The notes beneath the pieces were generated by a model. The model did not search any database. It was not told the DNA's origin and saw nothing but the letters and a program-made list of their open reading frames with translations. Positions 47,542 through 56,946 of a stretch of DNA of 64,000 nucleotides are shown piece by piece (the first letter of the stretch is position 1; the number at the start of each line of letters is the position of its first letter). The translations under genes were made by a program, and so were the position numbers. The stretch spans positions 12,833 to 76,832 of the forward strand of contig NZ_JNYJ01000042.1 in NCBI RefSeq assembly GCF_000716715.1, read 5' to 3'. Origin of the DNA: Dactylosporangium aurantiacum (lineage in GTDB: Bacteria > Actinomycetota > Actinomycetes > Mycobacteriales > Micromonosporaceae).

Positions 47542-49899
47542 TCACCCCCTCCGCAGCCGCGCGGCGGCGACCGCCGCCTGGCCGTAGCTGATTCCCCCGT
47601 CGTTGACCGGCACCCGCTCGTTGATCAGCGGCTCCAGCCCGGCGGCGGACAGGCCGCCGAGCAGCGCTTCGGCGAGCAGCCGGTTCTGCATGACGCCGCC
47701 GGACAGGCAGACGGTGCGCAGGCCGTGCCGCGCCGCGACCCGTGAGCACACGGCGATGGTCACCGCGGCCACGGTGGCGTGGAAGCGGGCGGCGAGGACC
47801 GCGACGTCGACACCGTCGCGGCGCCCTTCGAGCAGCGCCAGCAAGGTGCGCGTGGCGTCGTACACGAGCATCCCGTCGCGGGCGACCAGCCGCCACGGCA
47901 GCTCGGGCGCTGCCCCGCCCGGACCGGCCGCGGCCTCCAGCGCGACCGCGGCCTCGCCCTCGTACGTCGCGTCGTCGCGCAGGTCGAGCAGCGCGGCGGC
48001 GGCGTCGAACAGGCGACCGGCGCTCGACGCGACGGGACAGTTGACGCCGCGCTCGACCATGCGCCGCACGGTGGACACCTCGCGCGGTGGCAGCCGCCGC
48101 AGGAGCGGCCGGGCCAGGCGCAGGGCGGTCGCGCGGGTGCGCTCGTCCAGGCCCTCGCCGCCGAACAGGTACCCCAGTGCCATGCGGACCGGCCGGCGCA
48201 CCGCGGCGGCCCCGCCCGGCAGCGGGGCCCGGCCGAACCGCGCCACCCGCCGGTAGGTGGCGAGGTCGGCGACGAACACCTCGCCGCCCCACAGCGTGCC
48301 GTCGTCGCCCAGGCCCAGCCCGTCGTACGCGACCCCGATGAACGGCCCGGTCACGCCGTGCTCGGCGGCGCAGGACGCGACGTGCGCGTGGTGGTGCTGC
48401 ACCCCGATCCGGCGGTGCACCGGCAGGGTGGCCGCGTACTGCGTGGACAGGTAGCCGGGGTGCAGGTCGTGGGCGACGACGTGCGGCTCGGCGCCCACCA
48501 CCCGGCACAGGTGCGCCAGGTTCGCCGTGAACGCCTCCATCGTGGCCTGCTGCTCCAGGTCGCCGGTGTGCGGCCCGGTGACCGCGGTGCCGCCACGGGC
48601 CACTGTGAACGTGTGCTTGAGCTGGCCGCCGACGGCCAGCAACGGCTCCGGCGCGGGCACCGGGAGGTCGATCGGCTCCGGCGCGTAGCCGCGGGCCCGC
48701 CGCACGACCGACGCCCGCCCGGCGACGACGTGGGTGACCGAGTCGTCGTAGCGGGACCGGATCGGCCGGTCGTGGGTGAGGAACCCGTCCGCGAGCCCGG
48801 CGAGGCGTCGCCGCGCGTCGGCGTCGTCGATCGCGATCGGCTCCGCCGACAGGTTGCCGCTGGTGACCACCAGCGGACGGTCGAGGTCCGCGAGCAGCAG
48901 ATGGTGCAGCGGTGAGTACGGCAGGAAGAGCCCGAGCCGCGGCGCACCGGGCGCCACCGCGGACGCCAGCCCGCGGCCGGGACGCGCCTCGACGAGGACC
49001 ACCGGCCGGGCGACCGAGGTCAGCGGCGCCGCCTCGGCGTCATCGACGCGTGCCAGGTGACGCGCCGCGGCCAGACTCCCCACCATGACGGCCAGGGGCT
49101 TCGCCGGGCGGTGCTTGCGGGCGCGCAGCCGGCCGACGGCGGCCTCGTCGGTCGCGTCGCAGACGAGCTGATAGCCGCCGAGCCCTTTGAGCGCGACGAT
49201 GCCCCCGCCGCGGATGCACGTCTCCGCGGCGCGCAGCGCGTCCTCGCCGCAGGCGTCCTCCTCGCCGCGGGCGGCATCCTGGCCCGGGATGTGCCACGCC
49301 AGTCGCGGGCCGCACACCGGGCACGCGATCGGCTCGGCGTGGAAGCGGCGGTCGGCCGGGTCGGCGTACTCCGCCGCGCAGTCGGCGCACATGGCGAACG
49401 CGTCCATCGTCGTGCGCGCCCGGTCGTACGGCAGAGCATCGATGATCGTCGCACGTGGGCCGCAGTCGGTGCAGTTGACGAACGCGTACCGGTACCGGCG
49501 GTCGCCCGGGTCGAACAGTTCGGCCAGACACGCCTCGCACGTGGCGAGGTCCGGCGGTGTACGGCGCAGCTCCGGCCCGTGTCCCGCCGGGCCTCGCCGG
49601 ACCGACGGCTCGACCGTGAACCCGGCGCCGGGGGCCGGCGCGCCGCCGTCCAGTTCCCTGATCCGCAGCTCGGACACCCGGGCCCGGGCCGGCGCGTCGG
49701 TGCGCAGCCGTGCGGCGAGCGTGGCGATCGTCTCGGGCGGCCCGGCGGCCTCGACCACCACGAGACCGTCATCGTTGCGGACCGACCCGTCGACGCCCAG
49801 ACCGCGGCCGAGGCGGTACACGAACGGACGGAATCCGACGCCCTGCACCGTCCCGTGGATTTCGATGCGACACGCCACCCGCGCCTGGATCGTGTTCAT
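47542..49899 (-). CDS. hypF: Carbamoyltransferase HypF
   Basis: 785 residues. Domain order: acylphosphatase (HGTVQGVGFRPFVYRL), two zinc-finger units (CEACLAELFDPGDRRYRYAFVNCTDCGPR and CADCAAEYADPADRRFHAEPIACPVCG regions), YrdC domain (IVALKGLGGYQLVCDA) and Kae1-like domain (HHAHVASCAAEHG, GVAYDGLGLGDDGTLWGGE, CLSGGVMQNRLL). It makes the carbamoyl adenylate and passes it to HypE. ATG 49899 is the first start of the long maturation/hydrogenase operon. Confidence 0.97.
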   Translation of the reverse strand: MNTIQARVACRIEIHGTVQGVGFRPFVYRLGRGLGVDGSVRNDDGLVVVEAAGPPETIATLAARLRTDAPARARVSELRIRELDGGAPAPGAGFTVEPSVRRGPAGHGPELRRTPPDLATCEACLAELFDPGDRRYRYAFVNCTDCGPRATIIDALPYDRARTTMDAFAMCADCAAEYADPADRRFHAEPIACPVCGPRLAWHIPGQDAARGEEDACGEDALRAAETCIRGGGIVALKGLGGYQLVCDATDEAAVGRLRARKHRPAKPLAVMVGSLAAARHLARVDDAEAAPLTSVARPVVLVEARPGRGLASAVAPGAPRLGLFLPYSPLHHLLLADLDRPLVVTSGNLSAEPIAIDDADARRRLAGLADGFLTHDRPIRSRYDDSVTHVVAGRASVVRRARGYAPEPIDLPVPAPEPLLAVGGQLKHTFTVARGGTAVTGPHTGDLEQQATMEAFTANLAHLCRVVGAEPHVVAHDLHPGYLSTQYAATLPVHRRIGVQHHHAHVASCAAEHGVTGPFIGVAYDGLGLGDDGTLWGGEVFVADLATYRRVARFGRAPLPGGAAAVRRPVRMALGYLFGGEGLDERTRATALRLARPLLRRLPPREVSTVRRMVERGVNCPVASSAGRLFDAAAALLDLRDDATYEGEAAVALEAAAGPGGAAPELPWRLVARDGMLVYDATRTLLALLEGRRDGVDVAVLAARFHATVAAVTIAVCSRVAARHGLRTVCLSGGVMQNRLLAEALLGGLSAAGLEPLINERVPVNDGGISYGQAAVAAARLRRG

Positions 49900-49998
49900 G
49901 CGTCCAGCACCTCGTGTCGCGGCCGATCCGGCCCACCGCGACGACCCATGCTTCAAGTCTCGTCCGGCGGCGCTCCGGGACGAAGGCGTTCGGGCCCC

Positions 49999-50038
49999 GC
50001 TCACCCGGGTCATTCGGCCTCATCCTGCGCGGGTGAGC
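49999..50038. promoter_or_regulatory. Inverted repeat enclosing a DosR-like box upstream of hypF
   Basis: GCTCACCCG (49999-50007) and CGGGTGAGC (50030-50038) are exact complements 22 bases apart. Between them GGGTCATTCGGCCTC (50007-50021) agrees at 11 of 15 positions with the DosR/DevR-type box GGGACTTTCGGCCCT as I recall it. It lies about 110 bases before hypF and 150 before the LAL regulator, so it could act on either. Confidence 0.35.
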
Positions 50039-50148
50039 CGGTCGCCGGGCGCCCGTCTCATCCACGTACATCGACGAACAGTCGGATATGTGTCCGAGCG
50101 ATGCGGCAACCTGTCCCACTTCCGACTGGTCCAGAACATGGCGCACCA

Positions 50149-50164
50149 CCAATGTTTGCATTGG
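50149..50164. promoter_or_regulatory. Palindrome upstream of the LAL regulator
   Basis: CCAATG-TTTG-CATTGG, perfect 6-bp arms, lies 23 bases before GTG 50188 in an AT-richer patch. Position suits an autoregulatory operator overlapping the promoter. Confidence 0.4.
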
Positions 50165-50187
50165 AGCACGTAAATGGAAGGGGAGGC

Positions 50188-53100
50188 GTGGCGGAAACGA
50201 CGAGGGAGCCGGCCGGAGCGCTCGATCCCGCCCAGGTCGCTGCCGTTGACACCCTCGCCGGGCTGGCGCGGCTGCTGCGCCAGCTGCGCCGCCGGGAGGC
50301 GCGGCGGCAGGGTGAGCGCGAGCTGACGTACCGGGAGCTGGCCGCCGCCACCGGCTGGTCGAGCTCGGTGATCGGGGCGTACCTCACCGGCGAGACCCTG
50401 CCGCCGACGAACCGGTTCGACGCGCTGATCCAGGCGCTCGGCGCCGGCCCGGCCGAGCAGCGGCTGCTCGCCACCGCCCGGGACCGGGTCGAGGAGCGGC
50501 CGCGCGGCGGCGGGAAGGGCGTGGTGCGACTCGGCGGGCCCGCGCTCGTCGGGCGCTCGGCGGAGCTGGCGCGGGTCCAGGTGGCCGTGGACGCCACGGT
50601 GCGCGGCAGCGGCGGCGCGATGTTCCTGGTCGGCGACGCCGGCATCGGCAAGACGCGGCTGGCCACCGAGGCGGCGCGGTGCGCGGAGGTCGCCGGGCTG
50701 CGGGTGCTCAAGGGCCGGGCCGTGTCGCCGGCCATGCAGTTCCGGCCGCTGCGGGAGGCCGTGCTGCCGGTGCTGCGCCACGACGGCCCACCCGACGATC
50801 CGATGCTGGTGCCGTATCACGCCGCCCTGTCCCGGCTCGTGCCGGAGTGGCGCGCCGCCCGGCCCGACGGCGCCGACGGCTCGCTCGTCGTCCTGGCCGA
50901 GGCGGTGCTGCGGCTGGCCGTGGCGATCGGCCGGCCGCGGGGCTGCCTGCTGCTGCTGGAGGACCTGCACGAGGCCGACCCGGAGACGTTGGCGGTCGTG
51001 GAGTACCTGGTCGACAACGTCGCGGCGGAGCACGTGCTGGTCGTGGCGACGGCCCGGCCCGCGCCGGGCGGCGCGGCCGAGCTGTTCCGGGCGGCCCGCC
51101 AGCGGCGCACGGGGCAGCTGGTCACGCTCGGCCCCCTCGACGAGGAGGCGGTCCGCCGGTTGGCGGGCGCCTGCCTGGACGCCCCGGACGAGGAGGTGCC
51201 GCCGGCGGTGCTCGCCCGGCTCGCGGCGATCGCCGACGGCGTGCCGTTGCACGTCGAGGAGCTGCTGGCGGGTATGGTCGGCGACGGTGTGCTGGTCCGC
51301 GACGACGGCCGCTGGACGCTGTCCGGCCCGGTCGACGCGACCCTGCCCGCCACGCTCGCCAGCACGCTGGCCGGGCGCGTCGAGCGGCTCAGCGAGCCGA
51401 CCCGCGCGATGCTGCACGCCGCGACGCTGCTGGGGCGGCAGTTCAGCGCCGAGAACGCCGGCGCGATCGCGGACGTCGCGGGGCTCGCCCTGGTGGCCTG
51501 CCTGCGCGAGGCGGTGGGGGCGCAGCTGCTGGTCCCGGACGAGGACGACCCGGCGCTGTACCGCTTCCGCCATGTGCTGACCGCCGAGGTGCTGCGCGCC
51601 CAGTTGCTGCCGGTCGAGCGGGCGCTGCTGTCGGGGCGCGCGGCCGCCGCCGTCGAGACCGCCGCCCCCGACGGGTGGCCGCTGCTCGCCGCCGAGCTGT
51701 GGGCGGCGGCCGGCGAGCCGCTCAAGGCGGCGCTGCGGTTCGCCGAGGCCGGCCGCCAGGCCACCGCCGAGGGCGCGCTGACCACCGGTGTCGCCCTGCT
51801 GGAGCGGGCGCTGGGCATGACCGGCGACACGGCCGGCGACGACGGGCTGCGCTCGCAGATCGTGGTGGCGCTGGTCGACGGGTACGCCGACGCCGGGCGC
51901 ATCGAGGACGCCCAGGCCGTGGCGGCCCGGTTCAGCGGCCACGCCGAGATCCACCTGCGCCTGGCCCGGGTCGCCGCCGCCGCCGGTGACTGGCTGCCCG
52001 GCCTGGACCAGGTGGCCGTGGTCCGCGGCCTGCTGGGCGCCGACCCGGACCCGGCCGTCGCGGCCCGCGTCGACGAGGTCGCGGCACGGCTGGTGTTCGG
52101 CAACCCGACCACGGACCGGCGGGCCGCCGCGCGGGAGCTGGCCCGGCGGGCGCTGGCGGCGGCCGACGCCACCGGCCAGCCGGACGTGGCGGTGGGGGCA
52201 CTGGAGACGCTGGGCCGGTGCGCACGGCTGCACGACATGGCGGAGGCGGACGCACTGTACCGGCGTGGGCTCGCCCTCGCCGACGAGCACGGCCTGGCCG
52301 CGCGCCGGATCGGGCTGCTGTACAACCTCGGCGCCCACGACGGCATCCGGGACGGCGACGTCGACCGGCTCGTGGAGGCGCTCGCCGTCGCTCGGGACGC
52401 CGGCGCGGTCGTCACCGCCCTGGACATCGAGATCGAGCTGTGCATGGCACGGGTCTGCCGCGGCGAGTACGCGGAGGTGCAGTTGGTCGCGCGCCGCTGC
52501 GAGGAGACCGCGGCGCGGCTGCGGCTCACGCACTCGCGGCTGATCGCGCTCGGGGTGCGGATCATGGCGGCGGCGCACCGCGCACAGCGCCGCGAGGTCG
52601 ACACGCTGATGGCCCGCTACCGTGACCTGGGCGGGGAGGACGACGACTTCGCCGCCGCGGTGCACGGCGTCGGGCTCGCGTTCGGGCACCTGCTGTACGA
52701 GGAGCACGATCTCGCCCGCGACGAGCTGGCCCGGTCGGTCGCGCAGGAGTCGAGCCGGCCGGTCTCCTACGTGTCGTTCATCAACGCGCCGCACCTGCTG
52801 CTGTCGGTGCGTGACGGCGCGGCCGGCCGCGCCGAGTGCGCGGCGTTCGCCGCCTCACCGCAGGCCGAGGCCGGCTGGAACCGGCAGTTCCTGCTGCTCG
52901 CCGAGGCGGTGGCAGCGGCCCGGGCGGGCGCGCCGACCGAGGCGGAGGCGAGCATGGCGACGTTCCTGGCGTCGTCGGAGCGGTTTCCGATGGCACGGTT
53001 CCTCGGGCTGCGCCTGGTCGCCGAGGACGCGGTCGAGCGGGGCTGGGGCGAGCCGACGGGCTGGCTGCGCACCGCCGAGGCGTACTTCCACGACACCGCA

Positions 53101-53433
53101 CCGCACGTCGCCCGCGCCTGCCGGGACCTGCTGCGCCGGGCCGGCGCGCCGGTCCCCCAGCACCGGCAGGGCAGCGCGGTCCTGCCGCCGCCGGCCCGCG
53201 AGCTGGGGATCACCGTCCGCGAGTTCGAGGTGCTGGCCCTCGTCGGCGAGCAGCTGAGCAACGCCGAGATCGGCCGGCGGCTGTTCCTGTCGCCTCGCAC
53301 GGTCGAGAAGCACGTGGGGAACCTGCTGGCCAAGACCGGGTTGCCGGACCGGGGGCGGCTCGCCGGCTTCGCCGCGCGGGCGGAGGCCGGCGCCGACGGG
53401 GCCGGTACAGAACATGGGTGGCGCCCCGCATGA
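50188..53433 (+). CDS. Large AAA/LuxR (LAL) regulator with an extra N-terminal HTH
   Basis: GTG 50188 follows GGGGAGG and gives 1,081 residues. Residues ~35-100 look like an XRE-type HTH (ELTYRELAAATGWSSSVIGAYLTGE, then LPPTNRFDALIQALG). The ATPase domain follows with Walker A VGDAGIGKTR and Walker B LLLLEDLHEAD. A long helical, TPR-like region fills the middle. The C-terminus is a LuxR HTH (LGITVREFEVLALVGEQLSNAEIGRRLFLSPRTVEKHVGNLLAKT, with short gaps noted here). LAL proteins are ATP-dependent activators responding to sugars or metabolites. It is divergent from hypF and could regulate the hydrogenase operon, the downstream secreted protein or itself. Confidence 0.92.
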   Translation: MAETTREPAGALDPAQVAAVDTLAGLARLLRQLRRREARRQGERELTYRELAAATGWSSSVIGAYLTGETLPPTNRFDALIQALGAGPAEQRLLATARDRVEERPRGGGKGVVRLGGPALVGRSAELARVQVAVDATVRGSGGAMFLVGDAGIGKTRLATEAARCAEVAGLRVLKGRAVSPAMQFRPLREAVLPVLRHDGPPDDPMLVPYHAALSRLVPEWRAARPDGADGSLVVLAEAVLRLAVAIGRPRGCLLLLEDLHEADPETLAVVEYLVDNVAAEHVLVVATARPAPGGAAELFRAARQRRTGQLVTLGPLDEEAVRRLAGACLDAPDEEVPPAVLARLAAIADGVPLHVEELLAGMVGDGVLVRDDGRWTLSGPVDATLPATLASTLAGRVERLSEPTRAMLHAATLLGRQFSAENAGAIADVAGLALVACLREAVGAQLLVPDEDDPALYRFRHVLTAEVLRAQLLPVERALLSGRAAAAVETAAPDGWPLLAAELWAAAGEPLKAALRFAEAGRQATAEGALTTGVALLERALGMTGDTAGDDGLRSQIVVALVDGYADAGRIEDAQAVAARFSGHAEIHLRLARVAAAAGDWLPGLDQVAVVRGLLGADPDPAVAARVDEVAARLVFGNPTTDRRAAARELARRALAAADATGQPDVAVGALETLGRCARLHDMAEADALYRRGLALADEHGLAARRIGLLYNLGAHDGIRDGDVDRLVEALAVARDAGAVVTALDIEIELCMARVCRGEYAEVQLVARRCEETAARLRLTHSRLIALGVRIMAAAHRAQRREVDTLMARYRDLGGEDDDFAAAVHGVGLAFGHLLYEEHDLARDELARSVAQESSRPVSYVSFINAPHLLLSVRDGAAGRAECAAFAASPQAEAGWNRQFLLLAEAVAAARAGAPTEAEASMATFLASSERFPMARFLGLRLVAEDAVERGWGEPTGWLRTAEAYFHDTAPHVARACRDLLRRAGAPVPQHRQGSAVLPPPARELGITVREFEVLALVGEQLSNAEIGRRLFLSPRTVEKHVGNLLAKTGLPDRGRLAGFAARAEAGADGAGTEHGWRPA

Positions 53434-53513
53434 ATCTACGTGCCGCGCCCGCCGCCGCGGACCCGGTGGGCGAACCACGATGGCTGCGTACCCGCTCAAC
53501 GAGAGGAACGCTG

Positions 53514-54656
53514 ATGCATGTCAACCGGTCGATGACCGCCGGGCTCACCGTCGCGGCGGTGCTGATCGGCGCGCAGCCGGCCCACGCCGGCGCCGGGGCG
53601 AAGTGGACCGTGGCGCCGAGCGTGCCGCTGCGGTTCGGTGTCGTCTGGGCCGAGCTCACCGACGTGGCGGTGCGCTCGGTCGAGGACGCCTGGGTGGTCG
53701 GGGTGCAGGCGGACGGGCAGCGTCACCCGATCGCCGCGCACTGGGACGGCGCGGGGTGGACGACCGCGGACCTGCCGGTGCCCGCCGGCCCGTCGGGTCA
53801 GTACGGGCTGAGCACCGTCGACACGACCGGCCCGGACGACGTGTGGGCGGCCGGCACCGACGCCGCCTCCGCCCCGGTCTTCCTGCACGGCAGCGCGTCC
53901 GGCTGGGCGCGCGTGCCGGCGGCCGCCCCGGCGGGCACCGTCGAGGCCCTCGACATGCGCTCGCCGTCCGACGGCTGGGCCGTCGGCAGGACCGCCCAGG
54001 GCACCGGGCAGCCGTTCGTGCTGCGCTGGGACGGCGGCTCCTGGAAGCCCGTGGACCTGCCGAGGATCGCCGGCGGTCTCACCGCGGTCCACGCGGTGGC
54101 GGCCGACGACGTGTGGGCGGCCGGCAGCCGGCTGCAGGACGACGGCGGCACCGGCGGGCTGCTGCTGCACTGGGACGGCACCGCCTGGACCGAGGTGGGG
54201 CAGCTGCCGCCGCTGCCGGGCGCCGGTGACGTGGCGTTCGACGACGTGAGCGCCGCCGGGCACGGTGACGTCTGGGTCGTCGGCGCCCGCTGCACCGGCG
54301 AGGACGCCTGCACGCCGATCGCCCTGCACCTGGGCCCGGGCGGCTGGCAGGTGGTGCCGAGCGACCCGGTCGCGGTCCGGCTCACCGGCGTCGTCGCGTT
54401 CGCCGCCGACGACGTCTGGATGACCGGGTACGTCTCCGGCGCGCTGGACGCCGAGTCCGTCCACATCGAGCACTGGGACGGTCTCCGCTTCACCACCGAC
54501 GCGCCGGTCGAGCGCGACCCGTCCGACCCGGCCGGCGGTCAGGGGCAGCCCGCGTCGGGCCTGAGCGCCATCGGCGGCGAGCCGGCCGGCCGGGACCTGT
54601 GGGCGGTCGGCTGGGACCTGCGGGAGCGGATGGGGCCCTACGCCATCCACCGCTGA
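53514..54656 (+). CDS. Secreted beta-propeller-like protein
   Basis: 380 residues, ATG 53514, with a signal peptide (VNRSMTAGLTVAAVLIGAQPAHA). The mature part is a chain of about six or seven repeats with the pattern V...DVW.AG/VG...HWDG..W, for example SVEDAWVVGV...HWDGAGWTT, GPDDVWAAGT, SPSDGWAVGR...RWDGGSW, ADDVWAAGS...HWDGTAWTE and HGDVWVVGA. This is typical of Kelch/BNR-like propellers in actinomycetes. No catalytic motif is visible. It lies 80 bases after the LAL gene and ends directly against the convergent DUF3105 gene. Confidence 0.8.
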   Translation: MHVNRSMTAGLTVAAVLIGAQPAHAGAGAKWTVAPSVPLRFGVVWAELTDVAVRSVEDAWVVGVQADGQRHPIAAHWDGAGWTTADLPVPAGPSGQYGLSTVDTTGPDDVWAAGTDAASAPVFLHGSASGWARVPAAAPAGTVEALDMRSPSDGWAVGRTAQGTGQPFVLRWDGGSWKPVDLPRIAGGLTAVHAVAADDVWAAGSRLQDDGGTGGLLLHWDGTAWTEVGQLPPLPGAGDVAFDDVSAAGHGDVWVVGARCTGEDACTPIALHLGPGGWQVVPSDPVAVRLTGVVAFAADDVWMTGYVSGALDAESVHIEHWDGLRFTTDAPVERDPSDPAGGQGQPASGLSAIGGEPAGRDLWAVGWDLRERMGPYAIHR

Positions 54657-55247
54657 TCACTGCTGGGGAGCGCCCGTGCCGCCGTGGCACGGGCCTCCCC
54701 GTTCCGGGGTGAGCGGCCCTTCGCGGTACGTGTCGAGGAACCGCCGCAGCCGCTGGTCGCCGGGGTCGTCGAGGCGCAGCTGCCGGCCCCACGAGCTGGC
54801 CACGACCGGGGCCGGCAGCCCGGGATAGGGGCTGAGGATCGTGTAGGGCCGGCGTCCGGTCAGCCGCAGCGCCGCCACCTGGTCGGCGGGCAGGTCGGGG
54901 CGGTAGGTCACCCACACGGCGCCGTGCTCCATCGAGTGGACCGCCTGCTCCGCCGGTACCGGCGCCGGATAGACACCGCAGTTCAGCCACACCGGTGCGT
55001 GCGGACCACCGGCGGGCGGGTTCCGGTCGTACCGCACCGGGTCGGTGGTGTGGTAGCGCTCGCGGACCGCGACCCGCTCGACGCCTGGGATCCGCGGCTC
55101 CGGCTGCGGGCCGAGCCGGCGGTACGCGACGGCGTCGGCGGTGAGCACGACCGCGGCCGCGGCGAGCACGGCCGCGGCGACGGGGCCCCACCCGCGGCGC
55201 CGGACCGGCCGGCCGGTCCACGGGTCGACGGCTTCAGCGACGCTCAT
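54657..55247 (-). CDS. DUF3105 membrane-anchored protein
   Basis: 196 residues with one membrane segment (~20-42) and an outside domain with the DUF3105 core: [23 protein letters not shown] and [16 protein letters not shown], rich in conserved His and Cys. The family has no defined function. The start (ATG 55247, AGGAG upstream) lies 14 bases inside the exporter gene, so it is co-expressed with the lanthipeptide genes. It might help immunity or processing, but that is a guess from position. Confidence 0.85.
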   Translation of the reverse strand: MSVAEAVDPWTGRPVRRRGWGPVAAAVLAAAAVVLTADAVAYRRLGPQPEPRIPGVERVAVRERYHTTDPVRYDRNPPAGGPHAPVWLNCGVYPAPVPAEQAVHSMEHGAVWVTYRPDLPADQVAALRLTGRRPYTILSPYPGLPAPVVASSWGRQLRLDDPGDQRLRRFLDTYREGPLTPERGGPCHGGTGAPQQ

Positions 55248-56946
55248 GGGGGACTCCTTCTGCGGCCGGTTCCCACAGCCCGACGAGCTGGCGGTACCGG
55301 GGGCTGCGGTCGAGCAGCTCGTGGTGCGGCGCGGCGACGACCCCGCCCTCGTCGACCAGCAGCACCCGGTCGGCCCGGGCGGCGCTGCTGATGCGGTGCG
55401 CGATGACGATCAGGGTGCCGCCGCGGCGGCGCATGAGCAGCTCCGCGCGGTGTTCGGCGTCGGGGTCGAGGTGTGACGTGGCCTCGTCGAGGACCACCAC
55501 CGCGGCCGCCGACAGGTAGGTGCGGGCCAGGGTCAGCAGCTGCCGCTCCCCCGCCGACAGTCCGGCGCCGCCGGCGCCGAGCCGCTGGTCGAGGCCGAGC
55601 CGGTGGAGCCCGAACGCGTCGGCGGCGCGGCGCAGCGTCGCGTCGGCGGCCGCCGGGGCGAGGTACGCGAGGTTCTCCCGCACGGTGCCGGCGAAGACGT
55701 ACGGCTCCTGGGGCGCCAGGACCAGCGTCGCGGATCCCGGCGCCGGCGGCGCGCCACCGATGCGCACCGTGCCCCGGTCGGGCCGGCGCACGCCGCACAG
55801 CAGCGCGGCGAGGGTCGACTTGCCGGCCCCGCTGGGCCCGACGACGGCCACGTGCGTCCCGAACGGCACGGTGAAGTCGACGTCGTCGAGGACCGGCGCG
55901 GCGTCCTTCGCGTAGGCGTAACCGACCGACTCGGCGACCACCGCCGGGCGCCGCCCGGCCGGGGACGGTCCGGTGCGCGCCGGCGGGGGCGCGCCGGTGA
56001 CCGCGTCGCTGAGCCTGGTCATCAGGCCGAGGAGCTCGGCGAGCCAGTCGGCGCCGCCGTACACCAGGAAGCGCAGCGCCGGACCGAGGGCGAACATCAC
56101 GTAGTAGACGGCGGCGACGAGGTCACCGGTGCCGAGGCGCCCACGGCCGATGAGGACCGGGGCGAGAACGAGCAGCAGGATCAGGCCCAGGTCGACGCCG
56201 ACACCCACGACACCCACGTGGATCGCGTCGGCGCGACGCAGGTCCCGCGCCGCCACCCTGGCCCGCTCGACGCGCTCCAGCACGGGGGCGGCCGCCGCGT
56301 CGTGCGCGGCGAACGCGGCCACGTCGCGCCGGGCGGCGAACGCGGCCGCCACGTGGTCGGCGAGGTCCTCCTCGGCGAGCAGGCACCGGCGCTGCCGGCG
56401 CAGCACGGCACGCACCAGCAGCCGGTAGCCGACCGCGGCCGCGGCGAGGCACGGCAGCTCAACGAGCAGGATCGCCGGGTCGAGCAGGCCCAGCCCGATG
56501 ACGGCGCCGACCGCCACGGAGCCGGTGGCGTGGGCGTTGCGCAGCACCGACGCCACGAGCATCCGGGCCTGCTCGACCTCGTCCACCGCCTGCCGCACGG
56601 CCGTCCCCGGCACCCGCGCGTCCTGCTGGACGGCCCGTCGCAGGCCCGCGGTGACCACGGCGGTGACGAGCTCGTCGCGCAGCGGCTCGACGACCCGGAC
56701 CAGCGGCGGGAACAGCAGCCGCCCGGCGACCGTGCCGAGCAGCCGCACCTGCACGAGCAGGCACACCCACAGCAGCCCGGTCCCGGCCCGGTGGGCGAAG
56801 AACCCGTCCTCGAGCGCGTGGGCGACGGCGATCCCGGTGAGCGTCGTCGGCGCCGCCAGCACGACCACCAGCCCGGCGACCGCGAGCAGCGGCCGGGGTC
56901 GCCGGCGCAGCAGGCTCCACAGCAGCCGCCATCCGGCGCGGGTCAT
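55234..56946 (-). CDS. ABC exporter half-transporter, lanthipeptide cluster (second)
   Basis: 570 residues: membrane domain (~1-310, about six segments) and ATPase (~330-570) with [12 protein letters not shown], signature LSAGERQLL, Walker [14 protein letters not shown] and H-loop IVIAHR. There is no C39 peptidase domain, so leader removal must happen elsewhere. ATG 56946 overlaps the first transporter gene. The Q-loop region reads [19 protein letters not shown]. It should pair with the neighbour as a heterodimeric exporter. Confidence 0.92.
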   Translation of the reverse strand: MTRAGWRLLWSLLRRRPRPLLAVAGLVVVLAAPTTLTGIAVAHALEDGFFAHRAGTGLLWVCLLVQVRLLGTVAGRLLFPPLVRVVEPLRDELVTAVVTAGLRRAVQQDARVPGTAVRQAVDEVEQARMLVASVLRNAHATGSVAVGAVIGLGLLDPAILLVELPCLAAAAVGYRLLVRAVLRRQRRCLLAEEDLADHVAAAFAARRDVAAFAAHDAAAAPVLERVERARVAARDLRRADAIHVGVVGVGVDLGLILLLVLAPVLIGRGRLGTGDLVAAVYYVMFALGPALRFLVYGGADWLAELLGLMTRLSDAVTGAPPPARTGPSPAGRRPAVVAESVGYAYAKDAAPVLDDVDFTVPFGTHVAVVGPSGAGKSTLAALLCGVRRPDRGTVRIGGAPPAPGSATLVLAPQEPYVFAGTVRENLAYLAPAAADATLRRAADAFGLHRLGLDQRLGAGGAGLSAGERQLLTLARTYLSAAAVVVLDEATSHLDPDAEHRAELLMRRRGGTLIVIAHRISSAARADRVLLVDEGGVVAAPHHELLDRSPRYRQLVGLWEPAAEGVPHERR

